DNA from: Aristolochia californica | Taxonomy: Eukaryota; Streptophyta; Magnoliopsida; Piperales; Aristolochiaceae | Assembly (NCBI GenBank): GCA_029961685.1 | Contig: JARWKL010000012.1 | Coordinates: 24,165,227 to 24,229,226, forward strand | Length of the DNA stretch: 64,000 nt | Direction: 5' to 3' | Shown here: one piece after another, positions 24,601 through 37,748 of the stretch | How the letters are laid out: every line of letters begins with the position of its first letter | Numbering within the stretch: the first letter of the stretch is position 1 | The notes under the pieces: generated by a model | The model's input: the letters and a program-made list of their open reading frames with translations, nothing else | What the model was told of the DNA's origin: nothing | Databases searched by the model: none | Position numbers and translations under genes: made by a program

Positions 24601-27600
24601 AATCTGTACAAGAGACATAGTAGCATGGTTATTGTTAAAAGGTAACGAGCTGAAGGATGTAACCTTAAGAGTTGGGGAGCTACAATAGTCTCCATTCAAC
24701 AACCAACTCTAAAGTGTTAAGAGTTCTAGTGCTAGAACAAGCACTATGTGTGTGGCCTTAAGTCTGAGGTGACGAAAGTAGATTCAAATCTGGGAGAACT
24801 ATATCATGATGAGCATCCCTAGACAGACATAAAAAGAAAAACATATCTGAGAAAAGTCAGTTACCTGTGCAAGATAATACAAATACTGCAAAACGGGAGT
24901 TTTCCGAAGATTATTTCCATGGGCTATGTTATGGGAGAGAAGGAAAGCAGCAGCTAAGTGGTCGATGTCTCCTGCCTGCGGAAGAATTATTAAGTTAAAT
25001 TTATCAATCATAGATACCAGCAGTAGAAATCAAAAGAGTACCAAAGAAGCCACACCTCCCCACAATGTGGTCGGAATTTGATTCTTGTAAAACCTTTCAA
25101 TTCTCGTAGCTGCAAAAGTGAGCATTGCATTTTTATTTTTTTAACTAATGAGAGACATGCGTTCGCACAGACATACATTTGACCGAAACAAGCACCATAA
25201 CCAGGCAAGCACTAAACAAGTTACTTTTGAAGTTCTTTACAAGAGGAAAATATATGTAAGCAAAACTCTGGTATTTTTACTTGCAGTCAATTTAAGTTTT
25301 AGATTGGGCTTTGTGCATCCCCTTTTCACTCATAACCAGAATTACTGACAAATTATGACAGAAGATAACACTTAGGATCAGCATAATTTTCAGATGTGCT
25401 CACAGAAGAACAAGCTAGATTACATGTGTGACGTGATAAAAAAATAGCAGCTTTTCCACTATATTCATTTCTTATCTACATTGTGTTTTATGTTGCTTAA
25501 GATTAACTTTATATTCCATGCCTTTCAGCCCAAGAATAGGCTGAACAATGTTATAATGATAATGATGGTATGTCAACTCAAAAATAATCCTGAATACAGG
25601 AAGGAAGCTAGTGGTGGGAACAGTATGAGTTACTAGTTTTCTGGATGTTATAGACCTAATACTTTTAAGTGCTATGATGCCTAAAACAAAAGCTAGCTTC
25701 TCCATGGGAAATTACACACCTTTATCTTTATTAAGGACTCCATCTCTTAAGGTGTAACCTCATCTATTTTTTTGTGTAGTTTTTGGGCACCTTATGTGTC
25801 AAAATTTAGTGTTTCAGCCCAGAAGGAAAACAACTCAGCTCAAATGACTTCCATTGACAGGGGCTTACTTTCATCTTTTGTTTTATCTAAAGGCTCTAGT
25901 CTTAATGCCCTTGACCAAGATTCTATAAAACAAGATAAGATCATCATCACTTACTGATTTTCATTTTTTTTCCTTTTCCTGTGTGTTTTCATTGGTGGTA
26001 TGGGTGGGTGGGTGGGTAGGTGTGTGTGTCTGTGTGTCCGTGAGAGAGACAGAGGGAGAGAGAGAGAGACAGCAAACCTTGTTGAGTGTAAACAGGTTTG
26101 CGTAACAGTAATATGCATAATATGAGTATGCAGGATTGAATTCATTTGTCCATTCGGCTGGTTTTGGCATGTGTTTTGTTGGACGCCTTTCTGGTTTACT
26201 TTCATCATCTACAATGTCAAGACCTACAACCAGCCAAGAGCCAAAATAAATCAAATTAAGCAGTAACATTTAGAGCATGTTGTATAATCATGAAAGATCC
26301 AAGTCCTTCCACCCCAGGGCTTAGAACTGATTAAATTTATTTTGCATGTTAGCAAAGATCTCAGAGCAACATTTATAAATATTACAATGTCTTTCATTTT
26401 ATAAGGGTAACACTTCCAGAAACTTCTCTTAAAGCAAAAGCTTTATTTCAAAGAAAAAAATAGTGAGAACTTTATAAGAGACAGCCCCTAAGGGCATGGG
26501 GGAGTACAAGCTAAGCAACAGAAACCCCATCTACAAGCACCAAATCCACATGCCAAGCAAATATATCACTGGACAAGAGGATAAAAATCTCCCAAAACAA
26601 CGTTGCTGGTAGACTCCATCTCTTCACAGGAACATGGGCCACCTACACTGTAAGCTGATCCATGGTATCTATAATCTCATAAAAACACATGAAGCAAAAT
26701 TGCAAAGAAGAAGACAAGCGACGGGAAAGCTGGTTGACGATGCAAGTGGAGTCTCTCTACCATCAGCAGCCCAAGGAAAGATTTATGGAGTCTAATGCTC
26801 TCTAAAAGAGCTCACAACTCAACTCTACAAAGTCACATGCCCAAGGGAGCAGAGTAGACAAACATAATTTTAAAATCAGTACCTTGGAACGACACCATGA
26901 CACAGCACAGTAGTTTATATTCAAGGAATAACAAAGTTGCATGCTTCTTTTAGAGTATGGGTAACCTAGATTTCAAGAACAACTAAGAAAACTATAATCT
27001 GAGTTCAAGTTTAATGGGTAAAACTTGAAGGAAAGAGAGTAGGGGTCTGCAGCTATTAAGAAAAATAGCAATCCATGAAAAAAACCCAAGGATAAGTTAT
27101 CCAAAGAGAGAACAAAAACCAGATTTTTAACAATAGCAAAAGATTGATTTTTTGTGTTATATATGGGCCTATTATATGCATACGAATCAACAAAATAAGA
27201 AACTCCTATGCTTACTACAATAGGTAATAGATATTGTTGGAAGATATGATGTAATTAGGGTGTCATTGATGTAATCAATTCATGTTTCTTGTCTCTTCTT
27301 CACTTCTACTAGGGTGAAGAGCATAATTGCAATATTGTACTTTTATCAATTATAAATAGAAGGGGGAGGGTTTGGAAAAAAAGTCTATTACCCTATTCTT
27401 CCTCCTATTTTCTCCAAATTCGTCACTCTTCCGCTCTTCTTCTTCTTCTCACCCTTTAATTCTCTTCTACTGTGATTATAGAATCCTAAGTTTCAACATG
27501 GAATCAGAGCGGGGAAAGATATGAGATGGAAAAAGAGAAGAAGATCGAAAAAGGGAGGAAGAAGAAGAAGAAGAAGAAAAAGAAATAGAAACAAGAGAAG

Positions 27601-30600
27601 TTTCTCGTTTTTCCTTTTGTCTTCTTTCCCAATTCATGTTTTTCATTAGATTTTTAACTCTTACTGTATGTTTCATATATAAAGTTATATACCATTGGAA
27701 AGATATTTGAGCCTAGTTTCTAATTCAAAAAGAATCATTGAAATCAGATTTTTTTGGAAAGAGAAATTGACATCTGAAGCAGCAAAGGTCGAGCAACAGA
27801 AAGCTTCAACTTTCGAGTCATTGTATGTCGTCAAGAACGAGACTTTTATATGGAGAATTATATATCAAAAGAAAGATCTGTAAGTCTATTTTCTTACCTA
27901 TTCAACCAATTCTCAATCTGAGTTTTTTAGATGGAGATATCTATCTTGGAAGAGTCAATGGTCATGTTGGCCAAAGAAGAAAGAGTACTCAATTCGACCG
28001 GATTACAGAGTCTGAAACCTATCAGATTATTAGTCTAAAAAGAAGTATATTTTATTAAGAGAGTTTATACTTGGATGAAAGGTATTTAAGTCTAGTTTCA
28101 GAAGGAGAAAATTTCATATCAATTTGATCTATACTTAAGAAGATATTCGCATTGGAAGAATCAAAGGTCATGTCAATATCATGTTGCATGCAAAGATCCA
28201 AATTTAAGCCGAATTTTTTGCTTCACTTTTTTAGTTATTGTTATTAATAAAAAATATTAGGAAAGTATATCATGATCTATCCTTGGAAAGCTTTTGTTTG
28301 TTAACTAAAAATATCTGGAAAGAATCTTTAGAAGATAATCTTATTTTCAGAAAATTTCCTTGATTTATTTGTCAAAGAGAAGAAGTGTTCTTATTCTGAA
28401 TTATGGCAACTTCCCAAAAAAAGTAGTTACTTGATTTTATACTGCAAATTACAAAAGTATCTATGTAAGGAGATTCTAATCTAGGATCAGATTCAAAACG
28501 TGTGTTTTTTCTCTGGTTATGAGAAATCCTTGCAGCATATTAATAGCATGTTGGAGCAGCACTTGGTGTACTTATACCCTTATGAAGTGAGCAGTTTCGT
28601 TTATCTTATCACTTGATGAAATCCTTTCAAGCTATAATTGGTCTAGCCTAAAGCTTTGCCTTTGGTTTTTTATCTTGCCTTTTAGAATCAGTTTCATTCT
28701 ATAATTACATCTATAAACATGAACTATATTCAGAAACGGAATCGGTTGATAATATGGCTAGCTCTCGGTCTAGTGTCTGAATTAATCACTGATGCAGTAA
28801 GCGCGGAAGCAACATCCATTACTGTTTTATTCACTCTTCTCTGTTTTTTAGAAGACCTTGCAACTGCTCTCGGAACGAGCAACACTCAGTTTAGTTATTC
28901 TTTTTTAGAAGATTCACAGCACTTCGTTCAACTTATTGGCAGCTTATTATTTGGCGCACATCTTCCTTATTCAAGGATGGACTTGTTGTAGGTTATTTCA
29001 TGCGTCCTTATTATTCTTAAAGACGTTTATTATTTACTAGTTATCCGCTACTATATAACTGCATTGTTGGTACGTGTTATTTGGGCATTGGCCCATTTCC
29101 ATTGTTGTTATTGTCTCTTTGATTGAGACATTATTACTGAAGAAGAAGTCCTCAGTTGCTTGACTTTGGTTCATTATTTGTTGATTGTTGTCGGCATTAG
29201 TTCATTGGTTCATATGATGGAGATTTGCATTACTTGGGAAAATAAAGCACATGGTGACCCCGACTTCTTCACCTTATTTTCCTATTGATTCTTCATTACA
29301 CTATTATTATTTAGCAGTCTTTCTCCTACCATCCTTTATTTGACTCTCACTTACCCCTTTGGCCAACCCCTTTGGAGTGTTGCTTTGGTTGGCCCCCTTT
29401 ATATATATGGGTGTTTTTAAGTCCTTGAGACTTTTATTGGCACCCTTGGTTTTTTATTGTCGTCTTGTGAATGACAGGCATTACCCACTTTAGTGATTAT
29501 TATCACTATATTTGTTCGAAATCATTTGAGTTTGGTTTTAACTTATCACCCATTTCTGCCATTTGAGAGTCTGGGCCCGGTGTCGTACTTATCCTTGGGA
29601 CACCGTGATGGAGGAACGTATTAATACATCTATGTTATTTGTTTCAACATGGGATCACTGCCTTTACCTTCGAGCTTGAGGGGGAGTGTTGGAAGATATG
29701 AAGTAACAAGGGTGTCATTGATGTAATTAGTTTATGTTTCTTGTCTCGTTTTCACTCTTACTAGGGTCAAAGGCATAATTGTCATATTATCCTTTTATCA
29801 ATTATAAATATAAGGGGGAGGGTTTGGAAAAAAGTCTATTACCCTATTCTTCCTCCTCTTTTCTCCAAATTCGTCACTCTTCCTCTCCTCCTCCTAAAAC
29901 CTTCTCTCTACAACTCTTCTTCTTTTTCTCACCCCTTATTCCTCTTCAACTGTGATTATACATCATGGATTCCTAAGTTTCAACAAACACTAATTAAGAC
30001 TTTCTAAATCTATCTACTTGCAGGAATAAGATTTCAAAACAAGAAATAACTTGTAATCTCTAGGGTTGCTAACTTTATGCATCCCTAGTTTAGAAACAAA
30101 GACTCAAACTTAAAACAGGAAACTACCTCTTAAAAGAGGACTTTCTAATTGAAGCTTTTACCAAAACAGCAAGTTGCTGAGTGATACTTCCCTTTTAAAA
30201 AAACATCTAGTTAATGTAAAATTAAACTTTTTAACTGGCTTGAAATAGGAAATTGAAACTTAGAGAAATTTTCTAATTTGGGATTTTCTATTTTTAAAAC
30301 TTAAAGAGTACAAAATAGTAAATTTAAGCCTCTTTAAAATGAGTCTCCTTCTTTCTCTTTCTTTCTTGAACATCAAAGATTTTTAAGGGATCTCTTGTCC
30401 TTAAATATTCTTCAGCTAGCTCTTCTACATTGTGGTATACTACACCACATCACCTCAGCCAAATGGCCCAGGAATCCCTCTCGAGCTCCATCAAAATTTA
30501 CCGGATGGGTCCACTGATTCACCTATAGCATACAGGCGCTCAATGAGGGAGCAGGTGTTCTCCCATGGTTAGGAATAATGCTCCCAGAAAGGTAATTTAG

Positions 30601-33600
30601 TTCACGAAACTTACTAGCCCAAAATTGGACATAATGAATGATTTTTCTCAATGACACCATTTGTTGAATAGAATACAAAAGATGCCTGAGGGAAGGGAGC
30701 AGAAAGGTTTTTTTTTACTTGGATAGAATTGGAAAAATGCTTAAAAACGAGAAATGAATCAGTTTTATTAAAACGATTCCAGGTTAATACAGGTCCTACT
30801 CTGATGCAACATGAATATGAAACAACCCAATCATCACTCACAGTTCCAGAGCTTAACATAACTAGCTGATCACCATTGGATACACACACTCTTGTCCTAA
30901 AAAGTAAATAACAAAGAAAGGATGCCTGTCAATGAACAAACCTGTGATAGAAACACATGCAGCTGAGGATGAGAATTTGGATCCACAGTGACTTCAAAAA
31001 GTGGAATAAACACATTATCTAAAATATTCTGAAAGGATGTGACAATTCCCATCTTTTTATATACATTGTAAAGGCGTGGTAGCTGCAAAATATGACAAAC
31101 ATGTTTCAGAAGTCATAAACCTTCATGAGGGACATATTGAACAAAATATGTATCTAACTTAAACTAGAGGAAACTAATTAAAGAATACCATGATTATTTC
31201 TTTACAGACAAATCATGTTTGCATAGATGCAATAAATGTTTATCAGAAATGATCATATTTGTTCCACTTTGATGGTAGGGAAATATCTCTAGTTCTCTGT
31301 GTTCATCAAATTCTTTCTGATGCCCCCAACCAAGAAATTTTCTCCACCAAAGTATTTTATGCCACTAGAAAAGCTACCTATCAGTTCCCCTGGTTTACAT
31401 TAGCAACCAATTCACAACAATTATTTCATCTGCATAAAAGTAAGCTCATGCCCTCATGCATAGTGCATTTTACATTTAAAAGTTGAGGTGTATTTAATAC
31501 CAAAAACAATAATTTGACGAATTTTAATACAGCATAGTGATTTTCAAAATAAGATTTGCCGTCTATCTTCACATTGAACCTTAAGGTAGTACAGATTAGA
31601 ATGCTGTTAGGTTCAACGAAAGGTATGAAAGTAGCCATTCCACATGGTTTGGTCTTCTATATTCAAATTTCTGTGTCTGAGTAGGTTGCATTGTAACAAT
31701 TCTAGGCAGTTGTTAAACAACTCATGAAAGCAGTGAAGGAGATGAAAAAACTCCTTTTTGTTGAATGCATTTGCCTTTTGCATTCTTCTGCTGTTTTGAT
31801 GGATTAATTTCCTGTGCTTTTTGGGGTTGCACTCTCCCCCTCTTGTACTGGTTTGCCCTTCTGTTAGGGCTTATGGTACCACATTGATGAGCATTAACTT
31901 CTTAGAAGCATAATAGATACCAACCTGAATTAACCAAACAGCATTTTCACTGTAAATTGAGTTGTTAATGAACCAGCTTGCCAACTGATCCCACTCACTC
32001 TGTTTCCGTCCATAAATGGAAACTCTATACTCCGCCATCTGGACAAGCAGCACGGGCCCAAATTAGTACAGGTGATAAACATTAACTCATAATGTAAACA
32101 ACCTATGCACAATGAAAAAAATGCAACTAGAATGGACCCTTGAGTTACATTAAGTTCCAGATATGAGGTGACAAACAGAACATTTAAATAGTTGGTAAGG
32201 CTTTGGTTAAGCAGATCAGGCCAAGTTTAGAGTCCCAGAACCAGTGTAGCACACCTAAAAAACAGATGCAATTGTCTTGGTCTTGTTCAGCTGAACCTCA
32301 TTTTCCTATCTTTTCCATTTTAGCTCTTATTGTATTTGTGCACTGAACTTTTGCCCATCAGTTCAGTACACATTTTTTGTTTATTTTTTTGAGTTGGCAC
32401 AAGTTTAAATCAGCTCACATTGTTCAGTCTTATTTCTTTAAAACACAAGGAAACCATACTTTTTGGTTTCTTCATGTCCGCAAAGATGTTTGAATCCACA
32501 ATACTAAACCCACTTCTATTTTACATTGAAACTTCTCCTTTTTCTCTATGGACTCGCTGACTCAACTGCACCCAGCCGTGCGTATGAATTGCTAATTAGG
32601 TGGGTTACACATCAAAAAATTGGAAATTGAAAACAGAGAACAGAAAACAAAAAAAAAAAACAGAATGAAAAACAGAAAACAAAAGAAAACAGAGGAAAAA
32701 CAAAGTAAAGTTACTCAGAGGGTGACAGACTATCCAAGTACTAAAATTTTCACTTATTGAAGGTGTATGTGAGTTTCCGTTTTCCTTCTTCTGAAGTGAA
32801 TACTCTTTAGAAGGTGGAACTGAAACTGATAAGGACCCTGCCGGATTGCCTTTAAATTAATCTAGCCAACCAATCAAGAGCCAAGTCTGGTTAGGGTTGA
32901 CCTGGTCATAGGTTGCAAAAGGAGTTTACCAACCTAAGCCCACATTGAAATTGGTCCATTGCCGCCCTAATTGTTAGAAAAGAATATTGTCCAGAATGAA
33001 CATATTCACTCCTATGACCTTATGTATGCCAAGACATAAGAACCTCAGACAACAAAAATAACTAAGAGATTAGAAAAATATTACAAAAGTTCCAACCTGG
33101 TATTTGCTTGCTTCAAGATCACATAAAACTTGCTTGGTCACTTCAGCCATAAAGCGACCTGAATCAAAATTTTCAAGATAAAAGAACTGCTTCAGTGCAG
33201 AATGCTACTTCTAATTACCTTGATAAGATTTATATTGACATTAAAACACCTTGGATGAGGTTGTCTTGCTTTAAGAAAATCTCTCTGAGCCTACTCTGAC
33301 CACAAGGATTGTATTTCAAGTTGAATTTGTCAAAACGATGAAACGTATTCTTATCAGCATGTACATCCAATAAATCGACGCTTAGATCATGTCTGAAAAT
33401 ATCATGACAACATCAGACAGGAGTTAATTCTAAGGCCAATTTAAATACAGGAATCAATGGAAAACAACATACCCAGTCAAATCCAAACTCTCAAAGACTT
33501 CCTTAAGAGTAAGGTATTGGCCGTCTCGAAAGATTACAACCTGCATGAATATCAAAATGCATGTTAAAGGAATACCATCAAGATTTGTTTAAGAATATCT

Positions 33601-36600
33601 TTTGAGATGACTATCCAGTTCCTTTATCTCAACGAATCAGGAAACACAAATTCTAAAATATAACATTGAAGCTAATGGACCATTAGCAGATCATACCTCA
33701 TCAGGCTCTTTTCTCAATTTTGACTTGATGAAACGTAAAAGATGCTTTTGATTCATACAAGCAGAATGGTGCACATGTGTATCAACCTTCCTCACGTTGT
33801 AAAAATCACGGTGAGGAGCACTCTTCTGAGCAACAAATTCTCGATCTGTGTTCATTAACAAATGAAGCCGAAATTTCTGCATGGGGCTCAGGTTTGATAG
33901 GTTGATTAATGAACATTAATACAGCTAGTAAACTAGTCTACTACTGGATAACAAGAGATTTCACCTCCTCAAGTAGGCGAAGTCGATGATAACATGCAGA
34001 GCGTACAGTTCCTAGAGACATGATTCTCAGTATGAAATGCATGTCAGTGAAGAATCCAGTCGAAGTTGCCACAGGATAAAGATCTTCAGTTGCTGAAATA
34101 ACCAACACAACAAGATATTTAATATTGACAAAATATTTTCTGAAACATAAGTGAGAGACCACCTCTGACAAATCAGTTCAGAGGGATTAACATCTTGGGA
34201 AAGATCCCTGAAGCAGGTAAGTGAACCAAATTCCACAAAATTGGATAATCCAATTGATAATGTTCAAATTTCCCACTAACAGGACCAGATATTAAAAATA
34301 ATTAGAGAATTAGATGGATGGATTCACCTCATGAATGTGAATTACCCAGTATAGAAACTTACAGCTAATCAGTTATTTGCTATTCAGAGATTGCTTGGAA
34401 CAACCACACGTGTCTTCTCAAAATTGAACTATGAGATTGATCAAAGCAACAAAACTACGATAATTACCTTTCTCATTTGCATAAACATGTACAACCCCGT
34501 CCTCCATCCTAAAGGAGTGCTGTTTTTAACATCAAAACGCACTAATGTTAAAATAATGCTGCATATTTAATTAAGTTTTAATATCAAACCATGATATTTC
34601 AAAGAGAAAAAACTAAACTAAACAGATTAAATATGATGAATAATTCACCTCAGAGGCCTTGCTGGGGTTAAAATGGAATGGACTGTGATCTGAATAGGAT
34701 ATGTTTGATTTGGTTCCTGTTTCTTTCAGCCAAGGAGCTGTATGTTCTCTGTAGACATACCTCTCCCTTAGGGTTAAACATTCCCGGATCATAGAACATA
34801 CTTCTTCCTCTTCTTTACCTGAACCACGGAGTAAGATTCAGATGGGATCAAATTTTACTTCCAAGTCAAAGAAAAAGACTAAGAGAAACTGTAACATTTC
34901 AGTCAAAATTTGACTGCTAAAAGGCCACCTGCCAGAGAGATCATGATAAAATAATTAAAGCATCTTTCAAAAATAAAAACTAAATTTGAATAAATGACAC
35001 CCATTTCTGGATTTGTACACTTTCAGCATCAAAGCTTTTATCATTTTAAAACAAGAATTCATACTGCAAGAGCTACAAGATAAGATTTCATGTAAATATT
35101 AACCATTCGTTGTCATTTCCAACAGCACAATAATAACCTAGTCAGCTTTTGCTTTTGCAGTGGTCATTTCAACTTTGTGGTAAATCATGCATGTTTGACA
35201 AAGACCAAAAAACATAAAACACCATCTATAGACACAAACTTAGTACTCTCCATGAAGCTAGAGTAATTGGTCATAGGCCCCGAGACCTATATGCTGAGTC
35301 AATCTCGATTTCACTTGAGTAATTTGGACCAATATTTGACCATGATAGTTTAATACACAAGGTCTAACAGTTGTGGTATTCAAATCCCAGTATGCATCTT
35401 AAAAACTTTAAATGAAGTACCATCAAGCATAGCAGCAGCAGAAACTTAGAAGGGGCATTCAACATAGCAGAGTTGATGACACTTTAACATACTTGGTATC
35501 TAAGAAATCCATACACAATAAAATACATCTAGTCAAACTTCAGTTGCATGTTCTTACTAATGGGAACATTTCAAGCATATTTTTTTCTTGATCATAATCA
35601 TGTCAGTGGAAACCCACAGAGATGATGCGTTTTTTTGTCAAGTACACAACCATTACAAGATGCTATGGACCCAAAACATCAAGCATGGGTGACCCGATTA
35701 TGCATGATCCTCATATGTACAATAAATGAAATAATATTCTTACAAGTGTCTAAAATTTCAAGATAATGAGTTATTTAAGAATACCATGAGGAGCATTTTT
35801 GCTTAGATTTAGAATGTCTTCAGGATCATTCCTCTGAATATCTGCTGCAACAGATTCAACTATTTTCGTAGTAAGCTGATTTGGAGCAGCATCTTGTACA
35901 ATAGAGAATGCCTCATTTCTGTGCTCATGGCCTAAATTACCATTCTTTACTGCAATTGAAGAAACTGGTGAACCTTGACCATGTGTCTGTGCGTTGTCCT
36001 GTGAAACCACATGATGAAACATCAGTAACTATATTTACGGAAAAGTTAATGATATCACTGCACTTTTTATTTCCGGCCTTCATATAAATAAAAGAAATTA
36101 TTTAGTCAAAAATGTGTCTTTTACATCTGCATGCTAGTCACAGCTTTAAATAGGCTTTAACGTCCCAAATGAAGTATGTCCCCATGTCAATGTAGCAGTG
36201 ATTTCCACTTCCATCAAACAGCCATGATAGAATCCAAATAGGTCTCACAAAACTAAACAGTGCATATAATTTAACTCTTAATGCCACATACATGGATGTC
36301 CGTCTGGTCTACAGGTGCAAAATTCTCATTGCCATTGTCGTTACTGAAAAAGGAATCATCTTCATGAGTTGGTGAAATACTCTCTCCACCAAAACCCTCC
36401 ACAATTCTCATTTCATCGATGTCTGATGATCTTGGGCCTGCTGCTCTTGTCATTGATGCCGACCCTGTCAGAGAGCCAGAATTCTTCACGTGTTCACTAC
36501 TTCCTGCAAATAACAAGAAAACAATTGAAATAAGCAGCATGGTACTGAAACTGCTGCAGCCTATTTAGAGCTGGCAGGATTTGAAGATCAAAGGGGGGAG

Positions 36601-37324
36601 TGGGGACAAGTTTCCTCAGCAAGAAAATGAGGAGACGAACAAATCCAGCGGAGCATTTCCTTCTATGAAATCCCTCACCACCGTACAGTTAAATGCATTA
36701 GCTCACCATTTCATACAATGGAAAAGCCAATTGCCTTACACCACAAGGGATGCGCTTCACCCACATTATACAGTAACAACGCGTGTTCCACTCCAGAATA
36801 CACCCCTTATAGTTTTTACGCTATCGAGTTAAAAATCTCGAGGTAACGTATTGATCTCAAAGAGCAAGGAAACAACAAAAGAAACAACCACACATACCGT
36901 CTTCCCGGGTCGTCTCCTGACGAGACACAGCCAACGGGGTTGAATGAGATCTACGAGAAGATAAATCTTCCGAATCCCGCACTGTCTGATCAAACTTCCT
37001 AGACTCACCGGCCTCCCGATGCGCAACAGAAAAGAAGTGACTGGGCACAGAAGAAGAACCTTTGAAATAGTAAGGCCGGGGATCATCACTTGGCTGTGTA
37101 TAACTCTCAGAATCTCTATCTTCTTCTTCATCGATCAATTCATCATAATCGACCTCCTCTTCTTCCTTCCTTCGCTTACGGAGAAGGATCATACGATTAA
37201 GGAGCTGATCGATGCTACGCCGATGAAGGTAGTAGGCCGAGACGGCCATGAGAGAGGCGCCGACGAGCGCCGCAATGGCGAGATCCAGCGAAGAAGCCGC
37301 AGAAGAAGAAGTAGAAGAGTCCAT
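21667..37324 (-). CDS. AMPD: AMP deaminase
   Basis: It converts AMP to IMP and ammonia, controlling adenylate balance; the plant enzyme (Arabidopsis FAC1) is essential. Nineteen coding exons: 36898-37324, 36292-36503, 35785-35998, 34649-34818, 34468-34519, 33965-34092, 33697-33876, 33473-33540, 33250-33392, 33097-33158, 31925-32038, 30942-31082, 26078-26230, 25056-25109, 24865-24975, 24430-24603, 22556-22636, 21822-21920, 21667-21735. The phases agree throughout and predict 883 residues. An N-terminal membrane anchor (about residues 14-36) is followed by an acidic, variable region. The catalytic domain shows the zinc pair in [29 protein letters not shown] and the metal/base motif SLSTDDPLQ. 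One irregularity: exon 13 lacks an AG at its expected acceptor (TTGGCTG before GTTGTAGG). Intron 12 (26231-30941) contains an LTR retrotransposon. Exons 10-12 are duplicated at 17463-19498. Confidence 0.93.
22970..23185 (+). repeat. Tandem repeat of about 107 bp in an AMP deaminase intron
   Basis: Two imperfect units share gaaaccagac, ccactgggtctaaaaa, caaactgaatgataaaaaa and gatgaagatctccttcccc. They lie in the large intron between exons 16 and 17 and look like part of an unidentified repeat that continues to about 23530. Confidence 0.75.
25998..26072 (+). repeat. Microsatellite TGGG/GT/GA beside AMP deaminase exon 13
   Basis: A compound run of ggtgggtgggtgg, gtgtgtgtctgtg and gagagagaga ends five bases before the splice donor border of exon 13 (26078). 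On the transcribed strand it is a long CT/CA tract right after the donor. Confidence 0.85.
27235..29985 (+). mobile_element. Non-coding LTR retrotransposon, copy B, in AMP deaminase intron 12
   Basis: The 5' LTR is 27235-27498 and the 3' LTR 29687-29985, both starting TGTTGGAAGATAT and ending TTTCAACA. The primer-binding site TGGAATCAGAGC follows at 27499 (initiator Met tRNA type); the purine tract gagggggag precedes 29687. The 5' LTR lacks about 35 bp present in the 3' LTR. The interior has no gag or pol; blocks at 27770-28060 (gaagcagcaaaggtcgagca, tatggagaattatatatcaa) match the interior of the element at 2092-4876, so the two belong to related non-autonomous families. It is in opposite orientation to the host gene. 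Confidence 0.85.
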
Positions 37325-37748
37325 GGCGGGCTTTAGCGCGCTCTGTAAAGTCTCGTCGCGGCGGGGTTTTGTAGTCGGTAGTTACAACATCAGGAAGTCC
37401 GAGTTCTCGGTTACTCTACCAAGTTAAAATTTTGAGTCAAGTTGCTGTTACGGAGTCCAGACGCTAACTCAATTATTCGACCCGAATAACTCGGCTTCTA
37501 ATTTCTAATTTTACTCCGCTCATCGGGACGCGGCGGGAAAAAACCCTCTGTTTCCTCTATAATAATTGACCTAGCTAGGTTCACTAATTTAACTAAAAAA
37601 CCAGAGTGACCCCAACTGAATCATTCCAAGAGATGATCTATTGACGTTTCTTAGTTACTCATTTTGCTTCTGCTTAACTGCTTAACTGTTTATCGTCAGC
37701 ATTCGAGGTATTTCGGTTGCTATGCGCTAAAACATTGTTGCTAGCGAC

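Larger units (their letters stand above)
19599..33260. repeat. Right copy (B) of the large tandem duplication
   Basis: The unit starts in DNA homologous to the right subterminal part of element H1 (8076 onward) and ends inside exon 9 of AMP deaminase. At 19585-19600 the sequence changes from ccttggatgag (exon 9, also at 33250-33260) directly to gagagaagaagaggac (as at 8076). The junction shows a short shared gag. Confidence 0.85.

Noticed and set aside
26430..26880. Possible LINE remnant in an AMP deaminase intron
   Set aside because: The minus strand has a 3'-UTR-like, poly-T-bordered look, but no reverse transcriptase or target duplication could be found.
28719..28991. A 90-codon frame with a membrane-like N-terminus in the LTR element
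   Set aside because: The duplicate at 13100-13300 does not keep the frame, and other family copies show no matching protein.
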